Assembly (NCBI RefSeq): GCF_012641395.1 | Contig: NZ_JABAIH010000005.1 | Span: 248,001-312,000, forward strand | From: Rhizobium sp. P32RR-XVIII | GTDB taxonomy: Bacteria; Pseudomonadota; Alphaproteobacteria; Rhizobiales; Rhizobiaceae | DNA length: 64,000 nucleotides | Reading direction: 5' to 3' | Shown: positions 36,434 through 46,326 of the stretch, one piece after another | Layout of the letters: every line of letters starts with the position of its first letter | Position numbering within the stretch: position 1 is the first letter of the stretch | Notes under the pieces: generated by a model | What the model saw: the letters and a program-made list of their open reading frames with translations, nothing else | Told to the model about the DNA's origin: nothing | Database searches by the model: none | Made by a program: the position numbers and the translations under genes

Positions 36434-36597
36434 CCTGTCAGGTGCCTGCTTCAAGCAGGAGAATCGGGAATCCGGTGTGAGACCGGAACGTGCCCAACGC
36501 TGTAAGGCTGACGCTTGCTGCAAAACTGCCACTGGCTTTCGGGCCGGGAAGGCTGCGGCAGGCGGGTGAAGCCAAGTCAGAAGACCGGCCTGACAGG
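36434..36597 (+). promoter_or_regulatory. Cobalamin (B12) riboswitch controlling bluB
   Basis: A full adenosylcobalamin-type aptamer. The closing stem P1 is perfect: CCTGTCAGG (36434-36442) with CCTGACAGG (36589-36597). Conserved pieces stand in order: GGGAATCCGGTGTGAGACCGGAACGTGCCC region, CTGTAAGG, GCCACTGG (36528-36535) and the B12 box AGTCAGAAGACCGGCC (36575-36590). It ends 51 bases before the bluB start. A hairpin CCCGC / GCGGG (36607-36623) without a T-run lies between, so control is more likely at translation than by termination. Confidence 0.93.
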
Positions 36598-36606
36598 ATA
36601 GACTGA

Positions 36607-37332
<726 letters not shown>

Positions 37333-37338
37333 CGCCTG

Positions 37339-38433
37339 TCAGTTCTGTTGCGGCTGCGCGCCAGGCGTTGCGGGCTTCTTGAGGTCGATCGCACCCTGAT
37401 CGCCAGCCAGGAACTGCGGACCGACCTGACGGACCTTGTTGTTTGCGGGATCGTAGGGGCGATCCGGCACTGAGGGTTGCGGCGCCGGTTCCGGGGTCGC
37501 GGCGGCGGTCGCCGGCGGCTTCGTCCGGATAGTGGTGATCGAGCCTTTTTCCGGCGGCTGGCTGATCGCCTGGTTCTTGCGGATGTTGTCGTAATAGGCC
37601 GACAGATTGCAAGAGCAGGTCGACTTTTCGCCAGGGGCGCGCTTCTTGTAGGCGAAGGCATTCGGCATGGCGCTGTAGGGCGCGCCGGTCGACGCCGAGA
37701 TCATGTTGGCGGCGTCGGGGTTCGCGATGTCCTGGTAGAAGAGTTCGGTTTCAATGCCCGGGCACATTTTCGAGCATGTCGCAGCGTCGCGTCCGAAATC
37801 GACCGAGGTTGCGTTCGTGGTGATCGGGAAAAAGCCGCCGTCGCAGGTGCGCACGCACATGGTGGTGACTTGCGCCATCGGCTCGCCGCGCGGCACGCCG
37901 TATTGCATGTCGCCATGTTCGCCGCCACCGAGCGGGATGAACGTGTCGCTGCGCATTGCCTGCTCCTCGGGGCTCGGCGCGGGGGCATAGGCTTGATCGT
38001 CGGGCCAATATTCCTCGACCTCATTGCAGCCATTGTCTTCAAGCGCCGCGATCAGCTCCCGGCGTCCGCGATCGTCCACGCCTTCCCGTTCGGGCAGGTC
38101 GTTGCGGCGGTTCTGCAGATACTGGATGTTGTCGACCATGCGCGCTTCGGCCTGCTCCAATTCGCTGCAGTAGTCCGCATTCTCGCCGCCGATTACCACC
38201 ATGCTGTCGACAGAGCAGCCGTACCTGCGCATGTCTTCGCGGACATCGCGCAGTTCGAGATTCTGCTCGGCAATTGCGCTGGCGTAGTGGTGGTTGAGCT
38301 CTCGGCTGTTGGTCGTGATTTCCGGCAGATTGGCGAGGCGGGCGCGCAGGTCCTGGCAGATCGCATTCGTCTGCGCGGCCGCAGGAGCTGCGAAGGCAAA
38401 CAGAAGCGCAAGGGTCAGGTTTCGACGTTTCAC
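37339..38433 (-). CDS. DUF2865 domain secreted protein
   Basis: A 364-residue precursor with a signal peptide (about 1-20, ending APAAAQ), a helical first half, a Cys-rich middle (MCVRTCDGGFFPITTN, CSKMCPG, TCSCNL) typical of DUF2865, and a Pro/Thr/Gln-rich, probably disordered tail. DUF2865 proteins are restricted mainly to Rhizobiales; no function is known. The Cys pattern suggests periplasmic disulfides. The start is GTG with GGGATGA upstream. It runs tail to tail with bluB, 6 bases apart, and lies downstream of dme on the same strand. Confidence 0.82.
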   Translation of the reverse strand: MKRRNLTLALLFAFAAPAAAQTNAICQDLRARLANLPEITTNSRELNHHYASAIAEQNLELRDVREDMRRYGCSVDSMVVIGGENADYCSELEQAEARMVDNIQYLQNRRNDLPEREGVDDRGRRELIAALEDNGCNEVEEYWPDDQAYAPAPSPEEQAMRSDTFIPLGGGEHGDMQYGVPRGEPMAQVTTMCVRTCDGGFFPITTNATSVDFGRDAATCSKMCPGIETELFYQDIANPDAANMISASTGAPYSAMPNAFAYKKRAPGEKSTCSCNLSAYYDNIRKNQAISQPPEKGSITTIRTKPPATAAATPEPAPQPSVPDRPYDPANNKVRQVGPQFLAGDQGAIDLKKPATPGAQPQQN

Positions 38434-38557
38434 GGTATCATCCCGCTAGCAAGCCAGGCCGGTACGCGGCGGAGCATTCGCCGCTTATCCCTTTCTAGCC
38501 TGTTTCCGTTAACAGGCTGCCGACGGATTCTAACGCATTTTCCCGTTTGGCAGCAAC

Positions 38558-40870
38558 TTATGCGGGCTGCGAAGCTTCGACGACCGCAAGAGCGGCCATG
38601 TTCACGACGCCGCGCGAGGTGACCGAAGTCGACAGGATATGCGCCGGCTGCGCGGTTCCAAGCAGAATCGGGCCGACATGAAGCGCATCCATCATCGTGC
38701 GGACGATGCCGAGCGAAATGTTGGCAGCATCGAGGTTCGGGAAGAGCAGGAGATTGGCTTCACCGGTAAGGGCGCTATTCGGCATGGCGCGCTTGCGCAG
38801 CGTTTCCGATAGCGCCGAGCCGCCTTGCATTTCACCGTCAACCTCCAGTTCCGGGGCGCGCTCGCGCACGAGCTGCAGGGCATCGCGCATCTTGCGGGCG
38901 CTCTCGGAATCGCGGGAGCCGAAATTCGAATGACAGATCAATGCGGCCTTCGGCGTTATGCCGAAGCGGCGAACTTCCTCGGCCGCGAGAACGGCGATCT
39001 CGGCGATCTCATCATGCGTCGGATTGTATTTCACGAAAGTGTCGGCGAAGAACACCGGTCCCTTCTGGGTGATCAGCAGGCTGAGGCCGGCAAAGGTGCA
39101 GACCCCTGGCCGCCTGCCGATGATCTGGCCTACGTCCTTGAGATGGCGGTCGAACCGGCCCTCGACGCCGCAGATGAGGGCATCGGCCTCGCCGCGCTTC
39201 ACCGACAAGGCGCCGATGACGGTGGTGTTGGTGCGCACGATGGTGCGGGCGGCCTCCGGATTGATGCCCGCACGGCCGACGAGGGCGAAGTAGTCGTCGA
39301 CATAGTCGCGGTACCGCGGGTCGTCTTCGGGGTTCACCACGGCGAAATCGACATTCGGGCGAATGCGGATGCCGAAGCGCTTCAGGCGCGCCTCGATAAC
39401 GGAGGGGCGGCCGATCAGGATCGGCTCGCCGATCTTTTCTTCCAGCAGGACCTGGGCCGCACGCAGGACACGCTCGTCTTCGCCTTCCGCGAAAATGACG
39501 CGCTTCTTGTCGGCAGCCTTGGCGCTCGTGAAGATAGGCTTCATGACGAAGCCTGAGCGCCAGACGAAACGGTTCAGCTGATCGAGATAGGCGTCGAAAT
39601 CGGCGATCGGCCGCGACGCAACGCCGGTCTCGGCGGCGGCTTTGGCGACAGCCGGGGCGATGCGCAGGATGAGACGTGGATCGAAGGGCGAGGGGATGAG
39701 GTAATCCGGACCAAAGACCGGCGTCTCGCCGGAATAGGCGCGGGCGGCGACGTCCGATACTTCCTCGCGGGCGAGGCCGGCGATCGCCTTGACGGCCGCC
39801 ATCTTCATCTGTTCGTTGATGGCCGTGGCGCCGCAATCGAGCGCGCCGCGGAAGATGTAGGGGAAGCAGAGGACATTGTTCACCTGGTTCGGGAAGTCGG
39901 ACCGGCCGGTGCAGATCATCGCGTCGGGGCGGGCTGCACGCGCAAGCTCCGGCATGATTTCGGGCGTCGGGTTCGCGAGCGCCATGATGAGCGGCTTCTC
40001 GGCCATCTGCGCGAGCAGTTCCGGTTTCAAGACGCCGGCTGCAGAAAGGCCAAGGAAGACGTCGGCGCCGCCGATGCTGTCGGCGAGCACGCGCTTGTCG
40101 GTCTTCTGGGCATAGACCTCCTTCCACTCGTCCATCAGCACGTTGCGGCCGTCATAGACCAGTCCCTCGATGTCGTGGACCCAGATGTTCTTCTTCTTGG
40201 CACCGAGTTCGACCAGAAGATTGAGGCAGGCGAGCGCCGCGGCACCCGCGCCCGAGGTGACGATCTTCACATCCCCGATCTTCTTGCCGGCCAGTTCCAG
40301 ACCGTTCAGGACCGCCGCCGCAACGATGATCGCTGTGCCGTGCTGGTCGTCATGGAAGACGGGAATATTCATCTTCTCGCGAAGCTGGCGCTCGACCTCG
40401 AAGCATTCCGGCGCCTTGATGTCCTCGAGGTTGATGCCGCCGAAGGTCGGTTCGAGCGAGGATACGGTGGAAACCATCTGGTCGACGGTGGACGCGTCGA
40501 TTTCGATGTCGAACACGTCGATGCCGGCAAACTTCTTGAAGAGAACCGCCTTGCCTTCCATCACCGGCTTGGAAGCGAGCGGGCCGATATTCCCGAGGCC
40601 GAGAACGGCGGTGCCATTGGAGATAACGGCAACCAGATTGGCGCGCGAGGTGTAATCGGCAGCGGTTTCCGGATTGTCGCGGATCGCAAGGCAGGGTGCT
40701 GCGACGCCCGGGGAATAGGCAAGCGCGAGGTCGCGCTGATTGCCGAGCGGCTTGGTCGCCTGAATTTCGAGTTTGCCGGGACGGGGATAACGGTGGAAGA
40801 AAAGCGCCTGTTCGTCGAGGTTTCCGCCCGTTTCATTTTTGTCCGTCTTGGATTTTTCCTGATGATCCAT
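38558..40870 (-). CDS. dme: Malic enzyme with phosphotransacetylase-like domain (Dme/MaeB type)
   Basis: Malic enzyme decarboxylates malate to pyruvate with NAD(P). The 770-residue protein has the bacterial long form: a malic enzyme part (about 1-430) with [23 protein letters not shown] and a nucleotide-binding [15 protein letters not shown], then a phosphotransacetylase-like part (about 445-765) thought to be regulatory. Start MDHQEKS has GGAGAC upstream and gives 770 residues, the length I recall for S. meliloti Dme; an ATG 15 codons earlier lacks support. In S. meliloti the NAD-dependent Dme is needed for nitrogen fixation. Whether this copy prefers NAD or NADP cannot be read from sequence alone. 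Confidence 0.93.
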   Translation of the reverse strand: MDHQEKSKTDKNETGGNLDEQALFFHRYPRPGKLEIQATKPLGNQRDLALAYSPGVAAPCLAIRDNPETAADYTSRANLVAVISNGTAVLGLGNIGPLASKPVMEGKAVLFKKFAGIDVFDIEIDASTVDQMVSTVSSLEPTFGGINLEDIKAPECFEVERQLREKMNIPVFHDDQHGTAIIVAAAVLNGLELAGKKIGDVKIVTSGAGAAALACLNLLVELGAKKKNIWVHDIEGLVYDGRNVLMDEWKEVYAQKTDKRVLADSIGGADVFLGLSAAGVLKPELLAQMAEKPLIMALANPTPEIMPELARAARPDAMICTGRSDFPNQVNNVLCFPYIFRGALDCGATAINEQMKMAAVKAIAGLAREEVSDVAARAYSGETPVFGPDYLIPSPFDPRLILRIAPAVAKAAAETGVASRPIADFDAYLDQLNRFVWRSGFVMKPIFTSAKAADKKRVIFAEGEDERVLRAAQVLLEEKIGEPILIGRPSVIEARLKRFGIRIRPNVDFAVVNPEDDPRYRDYVDDYFALVGRAGINPEAARTIVRTNTTVIGALSVKRGEADALICGVEGRFDRHLKDVGQIIGRRPGVCTFAGLSLLITQKGPVFFADTFVKYNPTHDEIAEIAVLAAEEVRRFGITPKAALICHSNFGSRDSESARKMRDALQLVRERAPELEVDGEMQGGSALSETLRKRAMPNSALTGEANLLLFPNLDAANISLGIVRTMMDALHVGPILLGTAQPAHILSTSVTSRGVVNMAALAVVEASQPA

Positions 40871-41040
40871 TGCCGTCTCCACTGCCGCACTTACACTTTT
40901 CCGAGACTCCTCCATACAACAATCGGCTGAGCGGGCCAGTCAGAATTTCGGCATCGACGTGGAAATCGCGCAGGCGCGACAATGTGCCTTCCTGTCATCT
41001 TCCTGAAACACGAGTCTGATTTTGGAAGACCAGATGAACG

Positions 41041-41898
41041 ATGGGGGCGGGCAGGACGCCTGTGAAAGACACTATGGATACCCGACACTTCCGTACTCTC
41101 TTCATTTCCGATGTGCATCTCGGCTCCAAGGCGGCGAAGGCAGACTTTCTCATCGATTTCCTTCGGTATCACGAAGCCGATACGATATTTCTCATCGGCG
41201 ACATCGTCGACGGCTGGCGGCTGAAGCGGAGCTGGTACTGGCCGCAGGTCTGCAACGACGTGGTGCAGAAGCTGCTGCGCAAGGCGCGCAAGGGCACGCG
41301 AGTCGTCTATATTCCAGGCAATCACGACGAATTCCTGCGCGACTTCCCCGGCATGCATTTCGGTGGCATCGAAGTGGCCGAGCGCATGATGCACGATGGG
41401 GCCGACGGCAAGAAGTACCTCATCCTTCATGGAGACGAATTCGACGTCGTCGTGCGCAACGCGCGGCTGCTCGCCTATCTCGGCGACTGGGCCTATGACA
41501 CGGCGATCCGCATCAATATCGTGCTGGCCGCCATCCGGCGCCGGATGGGCATGCCCTATTGGTCCTTCTCCGCCTGGGCGAAGCTGCAGGTAAAGCATGC
41601 CGTGAACTTCATCGGAGAGTTTCAGCGTGTGGTGGCCGAGGAAGCCCGCAAGAGCGGTGCCGACGGCGTCATCTGCGGCCATATCCATCATGCCGTAATC
41701 GAGGATTTGGACGGCGTGCGCTACATCAACACCGGCGACTGGGTGGAGAGCTGCACGGCGATCGCCGAGCATGAGGACGGCACGTTCGAACTCATTACCT
41801 GGCGCTCGATTATGGACTCCCAAGCCATTACGGACGCCCAAGCCATTCCGCTGGCAATCGAGCATCGCGACAGCAAACTCGAGCCGCAGGCTGCCTGA
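41041..41898 (+). CDS. LpxH-like metallophosphoesterase
   Basis: A 285-residue calcineurin-type phosphoesterase annotated in many rhizobia as UDP-2,3-diacylglucosamine diphosphatase. Metal ligands appear in order: SDVHLGS, GDIVDGW, PGNHDEF, HGDEFD and GHIHH. Alphaproteobacteria usually make lipid X with LpxI, so a lipid A role for this LpxH-like protein is unsure. The start is not certain: ATG here, a GTG at 41062 and an ATG at 41074 (MDTRHF) are all possible, and the last gives the usual homologue start. A 7-bp hairpin follows the stop. Confidence 0.82.
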   Translation: MGAGRTPVKDTMDTRHFRTLFISDVHLGSKAAKADFLIDFLRYHEADTIFLIGDIVDGWRLKRSWYWPQVCNDVVQKLLRKARKGTRVVYIPGNHDEFLRDFPGMHFGGIEVAERMMHDGADGKKYLILHGDEFDVVVRNARLLAYLGDWAYDTAIRINIVLAAIRRRMGMPYWSFSAWAKLQVKHAVNFIGEFQRVVAEEARKSGADGVICGHIHHAVIEDLDGVRYINTGDWVESCTAIAEHEDGTFELITWRSIMDSQAITDAQAIPLAIEHRDSKLEPQAA

Positions 41899-41908
41899 TT
41901 TTTTATTG

Positions 41909-41933
41909 GGAAGGCATCTAGCCGTTGCCTTCC
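41909..41933 (+). terminator. Possible weak terminator after the phosphoesterase gene
   Basis: Perfect 7-bp stem GGAAGGC / GCCTTCC with an 11-base loop, 11 bases after the stop. No T-run follows directly; a T-rich TATTTATTTTCT comes 13 bases later. Confidence 0.4.
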
Positions 41934-42042
41934 GGCGACAGCCCTATTTATTTTCTAAAACGTTTCAGGGGCGGCCATTTCTCGCCATAGTCGCGCTTAG
42001 GTTGATGTGATAGGTGACGCACAGTTTCCTACAGGTCAACCA

Positions 42043-43263
42043 ATGATTCCCGCCCAAAACGCCCCGACAGGTGAGGGGCCGCCGCCGCGCTTCCGGCTGC
42101 TCAGCGCCCTGTCTTACTGCGCCCCCCTGATTGTCAACGGCGTCGTTCTTCCCTTCTTTCCCGTCTGGCTCGCGGTTCACAAATTCACGGATCATGAAAT
42201 CGGTGTCGTTCTGGCGGTGCCGATGGTCGTGCGCGTTCTCGTGGCGCCGATCGTTGCCATGTATGCCGACCGCATGAAGGAGCGTGCCGACGTCTTGCTC
42301 TGGTCAGGCGGACTGTCGTTGCTGACGGCGGTGGCGCTCTACTGGACGACAACATTCTGGCCGGTGCTGATTGTCTTCACGATGCAGGGAGCGACCTTCG
42401 CGCCGTATGTGCCGGTCGTGGAGTCGATCGTCATTTCCGGCGTGCGCCGGTGGGGGCTCGACTATGGCTCGATGCGGGTCTGGGGTTCGATCGCCTTCAT
42501 CGCATCGACGCTGGTCGGCGGCGAAATGATCGGCCACTGGGGCGGCTCCATGGTGCTGCCGGTCATGATCTTCGGCTTCGTCGCGACGATGCTGATGGCG
42601 ATCTACTGTCCGCGGATCGGGCCGACGCGCCGGCGCGGCACACCCGTCGACATACCGGCGGCGACTGGCAGTTCGCTCCGGCAGCCTCATCTTCTGGTGC
42701 TGCTTTGGGGCGTCGCGATACAGCAGTCGAGCCATGCGGTGCTCTATGCGTTTGCCTCGATCTACTGGCACCAGCTTGGTTTTTCGGGAACCGAGGTCGG
42801 CATTCTCTGGAGCGCCGGCGTCGCCTCCGAGGTTATGGTGTTCTTCGTTTCGAAGCACCTCAACCGCCGCTTCAGCGCCTGGACGCTCATCCGGATCGGC
42901 TGTGCCGTGTGCATCTGCCGCTGGATCCTGTTTCCGATGCATTGGGGTTTTGCCGGCTTCTTCTTCCTGCAGTGCTTCCACTCCTGCACCTATGCCTTTG
43001 TGCATACCGGTGTACAGCGCCGGATCGTCGCCACGGTTCAGGCGACGCAGGAATCATCCGCCCAAGGTGCCTACTTCTTCTACAACGGCATGTTCATGGG
43101 GCTGATGACGCTTGCCTCGGGCTATATCTACAGCTGGCTCGGCCTCGCGAGCTACTATGTCATGGCGCTGGTCGCAGCCTTGGGCATGGCCCTCGTCTTT
43201 ACGGCCTATTACCTTCAGCCCCAAAGCTCCTTCTCCGGCGGAAAAACCAGAGAGGCGGTATAG
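42043..43263 (+). CDS. MFS transporter, HcaT/PPP-like (MFS_1_like)
   Basis: A 406-residue inner-membrane carrier with about 12 hydrophobic segments of the MFS_1_like group, which holds the 3-phenylpropionate carrier HcaT and nucleoside symporters. Typical are LPFFPVWLAVH in the first segment, MVVRVLVAPIVAMYADR between segments two and three, and GSMRVWGSIAFI. The substrate is unknown. ATG at MIPAQN has AGGT upstream; a GTG 12 codons earlier is possible. Its last 49 bases overlap the 3' end of the convergent dipeptide epimerase gene. Confidence 0.86.
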   Translation: MIPAQNAPTGEGPPPRFRLLSALSYCAPLIVNGVVLPFFPVWLAVHKFTDHEIGVVLAVPMVVRVLVAPIVAMYADRMKERADVLLWSGGLSLLTAVALYWTTTFWPVLIVFTMQGATFAPYVPVVESIVISGVRRWGLDYGSMRVWGSIAFIASTLVGGEMIGHWGGSMVLPVMIFGFVATMLMAIYCPRIGPTRRRGTPVDIPAATGSSLRQPHLLVLLWGVAIQQSSHAVLYAFASIYWHQLGFSGTEVGILWSAGVASEVMVFFVSKHLNRRFSAWTLIRIGCAVCICRWILFPMHWGFAGFFFLQCFHSCTYAFVHTGVQRRIVATVQATQESSAQGAYFFYNGMFMGLMTLASGYIYSWLGLASYYVMALVAALGMALVFTAYYLQPQSSFSGGKTREAV

Positions 43264-44198
43264 CGCAACCCCGGCTCCCGATCGCGTGCCAGCAGAAGCG
43301 CGCCGTCGAGGTCGACGAATTCCGCATCCTGCGCCAGCAGCACGGCAGGCGCCATGGCAAGCGAAGTGCCGACCATGCAGCCGAGCATGATCTGGAAGCC
43401 GAGGCGTTGTGCCTCGCGCTTCATCCCAAGGGCTTCCGTCAGGCCGCCGGTCTTGTCGAGCTTGATATTGATGGCGTCATAGCGGTCGCGGAGACTGGCG
43501 AGATCGCCGGTATGATGAACGCTTTCGTCGGCGCAGACGAGGATCGGGCGCTCGATACAGGCGAGCATTTCGTCCTTGCCCGCGGGCAGGGGCTGCTCGA
43601 CGAGGGCGATCTTCATTTCGGCAGAGATGCGCAGGTGATGCGTGAGCGTTTCCTCGGGCCAGCCTTCGTTGGCATCGAGCATGATGATGCTGTCGGGTGC
43701 GGCTTCGCGCACGGCACGGATCCGGCTTTCGTCGTCGCCAGTGCCGACCTTGACCTTGAGCAGCGTCCTTGCGGAATGTTCGCGCGCCTGCGCGGCCATG
43801 ACCTCCGGCTCTCCGAGCGAGATCGTATAGGCGGTCGTGAGCGGCTGCGGGGACGCGAGACCAAGGCGCTCCGCGACCCCTTGCCCGCCAAGCTTGGCCT
43901 CCAGATCCCATATGGCGCAATCGACGGCATTTCTTGCCGCGCCAGGAGGCATGGCGCGCAGCAGGTCTTCAGTTGAAATGCCTTGCTCGATCAGTGGGCG
44001 GGCCGCTTCAATCTGCGCTGCCACGCTTTCCATCGTTTCGCCGTAGCGGCGGTAAGGGACGCATTCGCCCCAACCACGCCTGCCGTTTTCGGTAAGAACG
44101 CAGGTAATCACCTCCGCCGAAGTCTTTGCACCGCGCGAGATCGTGAAGGTGCCTGCGATAGGAAATGAGTTCATCTCGATTTCGAGCGAGCGTGGCAT
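43215..44198 (-). CDS. L-Ala-D/L-Glu (dipeptide) epimerase
   Basis: An enolase-superfamily enzyme that epimerises L-Ala-D-Glu to L-Ala-L-Glu during murein peptide recycling. The 327-residue protein has the catalytic KxK (Lys148, Lys150 in LLKVKVG), metal ligands Asp175 (MLDANEGW), Glu201 (VEQPLP) and Asp224 (CADESVH), the opposite catalytic Lys246 in NIKLDKTGG, and the DLD motif near the C-terminus (VDLDGALLL), which marks the Ala-Glu epimerase branch. It supports reuse of cell-wall peptides. CAGGA precedes the ATG. It overlaps the MFS gene tail to tail. Confidence 0.88.
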   Translation of the reverse strand: MPRSLEIEMNSFPIAGTFTISRGAKTSAEVITCVLTENGRRGWGECVPYRRYGETMESVAAQIEAARPLIEQGISTEDLLRAMPPGAARNAVDCAIWDLEAKLGGQGVAERLGLASPQPLTTAYTISLGEPEVMAAQAREHSARTLLKVKVGTGDDESRIRAVREAAPDSIIMLDANEGWPEETLTHHLRISAEMKIALVEQPLPAGKDEMLACIERPILVCADESVHHTGDLASLRDRYDAINIKLDKTGGLTEALGMKREAQRLGFQIMLGCMVGTSLAMAPAVLLAQDAEFVDLDGALLLARDREPGLRYTASLVFPPEKELWG

Positions 44199-44283
44199 AA
44201 TTGCAATCCTGCGAGCATGGAAATTCTAGGTGTTTTCGGTATATTAACGCGCCGGGCGCGAGCGATATGTTCGCGAGTCGGCA

Positions 44284-45465
44284 ATGTCGCCCCAAGCTCT
44301 GAAAGACACAAGCGTTTTGAAGCCCGAGACCCGCAGCGCCGCCTCTCTGTATGTTGACGACCAAGCCAATGGTGGAGAGCGCCGCGTTCATCTCGAAGGC
44401 AATTGGCGCAGCGCCAACATCCATCTCGTCCTGCGCGACTTCGAAAAGATTTCTCACGGCAAAGGCGATCTGACGCTCGATCTGTCCCACGTCACGGATA
44501 TCGATACCGCTGGCGTGTGGCTGCTGTGCCGCCTCAAGCAGCAGGGAGAGGCGGCCGGGCGGCAGGTTCGTTTCGAGGGAACCAATCCGCATATCGATGA
44601 GCTGATCGAAGAATTTTCCGAAAAGCCGGCGGAGCAGGAAGTCGAGGCTCCGAAGAAAACCGGCATTGCGGAGAAAATCTTCGCGCCGATCGGCGAGATG
44701 ACTGTCGAGGTTTGGAATAACCTCACGGCTGCGATGTATATTCTCGGGTCCGCCGTGCGCGGCGCGCAGATGAAATTCGGGCGCGGCAGTGGCGTTTCTC
44801 CGGCTTCGATCGTCAATCAGATCGATCATATGGGTGTGCGGGCGGTGCCGATCATCCTGCTGATGTCGTATCTGATCGGCGCCATCATCGCCCAGCAGGG
44901 CGCTTTCCAGCTCCGGTATTTCGGGGCTGAGGTCTTCGTCGTTGACCTTGTCGGCATCCTCCAGCTTCGCGAAATCGGCGTGCTTTTGACGGCGATCATG
45001 ATCGCCGGCCGTTCGGGCAGCGCGATCACGGCGGAAATCGGCTCCATGAAAATGCGCGAGGAAGTGGACGCGCTGAAGGTCATGGGCCTGAATCCCATAG
45101 GCGTGCTGATCTTCCCGCGGCTTGTGGCGCTGACGGTGGCGCTGCCGCTTCTGACGGTGCTTGCAAACTTCGCCTCGCTCTTCGGTGCGGCAACGGTGGC
45201 CTGGGCCTATTCCGGAATCACCTTCGCGACGTTCCTTTCGCGCCTGCACGAGGCCGTCACGCTGTCGACGGTGCTCTCCGGTATGATCAAGGCGCCGTTC
45301 ATGGCGCTCGTCATCGGTATTGTCGCCGCCGTAGAAGGCCTTAAGGTCGGAGGCAGTGCCGAATCGCTCGGCCAGCACGTCACGGCTTCGGTCGTGAAGT
45401 CGATTTTCGTCGTCATCCTCATGGACGGGCTGTTTGCCATGTTCTATGCGGCCATCGATTTTTAA
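44284..45465 (+). CDS. mlaE: MlaE-type lipid ABC transporter permease with STAS domain
   Basis: The permease of the Mla (MCE) system that moves phospholipids between the envelope membranes. The 393-residue protein has an N-terminal STAS-like domain (about 35-115, with LTLDLSHVTDIDTAGVWLL) fused to the MlaE permease (about 150-390, with GILQLREIGVLLTAIMIAGRSGSAITAEIGSM). In E. coli STAS (MlaB) is a separate protein; the fusion is common in Alphaproteobacteria. It is the first gene of a tight operon with mlaF, mlaD and a lipoprotein gene (gaps 9, 3 and 29 bases). Confidence 0.92.
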   Translation: MSPQALKDTSVLKPETRSAASLYVDDQANGGERRVHLEGNWRSANIHLVLRDFEKISHGKGDLTLDLSHVTDIDTAGVWLLCRLKQQGEAAGRQVRFEGTNPHIDELIEEFSEKPAEQEVEAPKKTGIAEKIFAPIGEMTVEVWNNLTAAMYILGSAVRGAQMKFGRGSGVSPASIVNQIDHMGVRAVPIILLMSYLIGAIIAQQGAFQLRYFGAEVFVVDLVGILQLREIGVLLTAIMIAGRSGSAITAEIGSMKMREEVDALKVMGLNPIGVLIFPRLVALTVALPLLTVLANFASLFGAATVAWAYSGITFATFLSRLHEAVTLSTVLSGMIKAPFMALVIGIVAAVEGLKVGGSAESLGQHVTASVVKSIFVVILMDGLFAMFYAAIDF

Positions 45466-45474
45466 GGGTTCAGC

Positions 45475-46323
45475 GTGGACGGGCAGGTACCAGAGCCGGG
45501 CGGGAAGAAGGAGCGGGACATCGTGCTGTCAGCGCGCGACGTCACCGTGGGCTTTGGCTCGAAGATCGTGCTCGACAAGCTCAACCTCGACATCTACCGC
45601 GGTGAAATCCTCGGCTTCGTCGGCGCATCGGGCACCGGTAAATCAGTCCTCATGCGGACCATTCTCAGGCTGTTGCCCCGCCAATCCGGTACGATCAAGA
45701 TCCTTGGCCAGAACTTCGATGAGCTCGGCGAGGCCGAGCGGAATGCGCTGGACATGCGCCTCGGCGTGCTTTTCCAGCAGGGCGCGCTGTTTTCCTCGCT
45801 GACGGTGAAGGAAAACATCCAGGTGCCGATGCGCGAATATCTGGATCTGCCGAAATCCCTGATGGACGAGCTGGCGCACCTGAAGATCCGGCTCGTCGGC
45901 CTTGCTGCGGATGCGGCGGACAAATATCCATCCGAGCTTTCCGGTGGCATGATCAAGCGCGCAGCACTGGCGCGCGCTCTTGCTCTCGACCCGGACCTGG
46001 TTTTCCTGGACGAGCCGACGTCCGGCCTCGATCCGATCGGCGCTACGGAATTCGACGAGTTGATTGCCCGCCTGCGCGATACGCTCGGGTTGACCGTTTA
46101 TATGGTAACCCACGACCTCGACAGCCTGTTTTCCGTCTGCGACCGTATTGCCGTGCTTGGACACAAGCGAGTAATGGTTGAGGGAACGATCGAAGATATG
46201 CTGGCCTATGACGATCCGTGGGTTCAGGCCTATTTCAAGGGTAAGCGCGCGCGCGCGATCGTGCCGCAAGGAGAAAACGCAGCTGGCCGCGCCGAGAGCG
46301 CCGAACACGGCAGCGGGAAGTAA
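45475..46323 (+). CDS. mlaF: MlaF-type ABC transporter ATPase
   Basis: The ATPase that drives MlaE. The 282-residue protein has Walker A GASGTGKS (50-57), the Q-loop LFQQGALFSSL, signature LSGGM, Walker B LVFLDEPTSGLDP and the switch His in VTHDLDS. LSGGMIKRAALARAL and the region around IGATEFDELI match the MlaF group. The start is GTG with AAGGG upstream; the next ATG lies inside conserved sequence. The C-terminal 30 residues are polar and variable. Confidence 0.93.
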   Translation: MDGQVPEPGGKKERDIVLSARDVTVGFGSKIVLDKLNLDIYRGEILGFVGASGTGKSVLMRTILRLLPRQSGTIKILGQNFDELGEAERNALDMRLGVLFQQGALFSSLTVKENIQVPMREYLDLPKSLMDELAHLKIRLVGLAADAADKYPSELSGGMIKRAALARALALDPDLVFLDEPTSGLDPIGATEFDELIARLRDTLGLTVYMVTHDLDSLFSVCDRIAVLGHKRVMVEGTIEDMLAYDDPWVQAYFKGKRARAIVPQGENAAGRAESAEHGSGK

Positions 46324-46326
46324 ACG

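Noticed and set aside
42450..43976. 508-codon plus-strand frame across the MFS and epimerase genes
   Set aside because: Off-frame reading through two genes with intact motifs on their own frames.
44008..45378. 456-codon minus-strand frame opposite mlaE
   Set aside because: Antisense of a conserved permease gene in a clear operon; no ribosome-binding site or domain.
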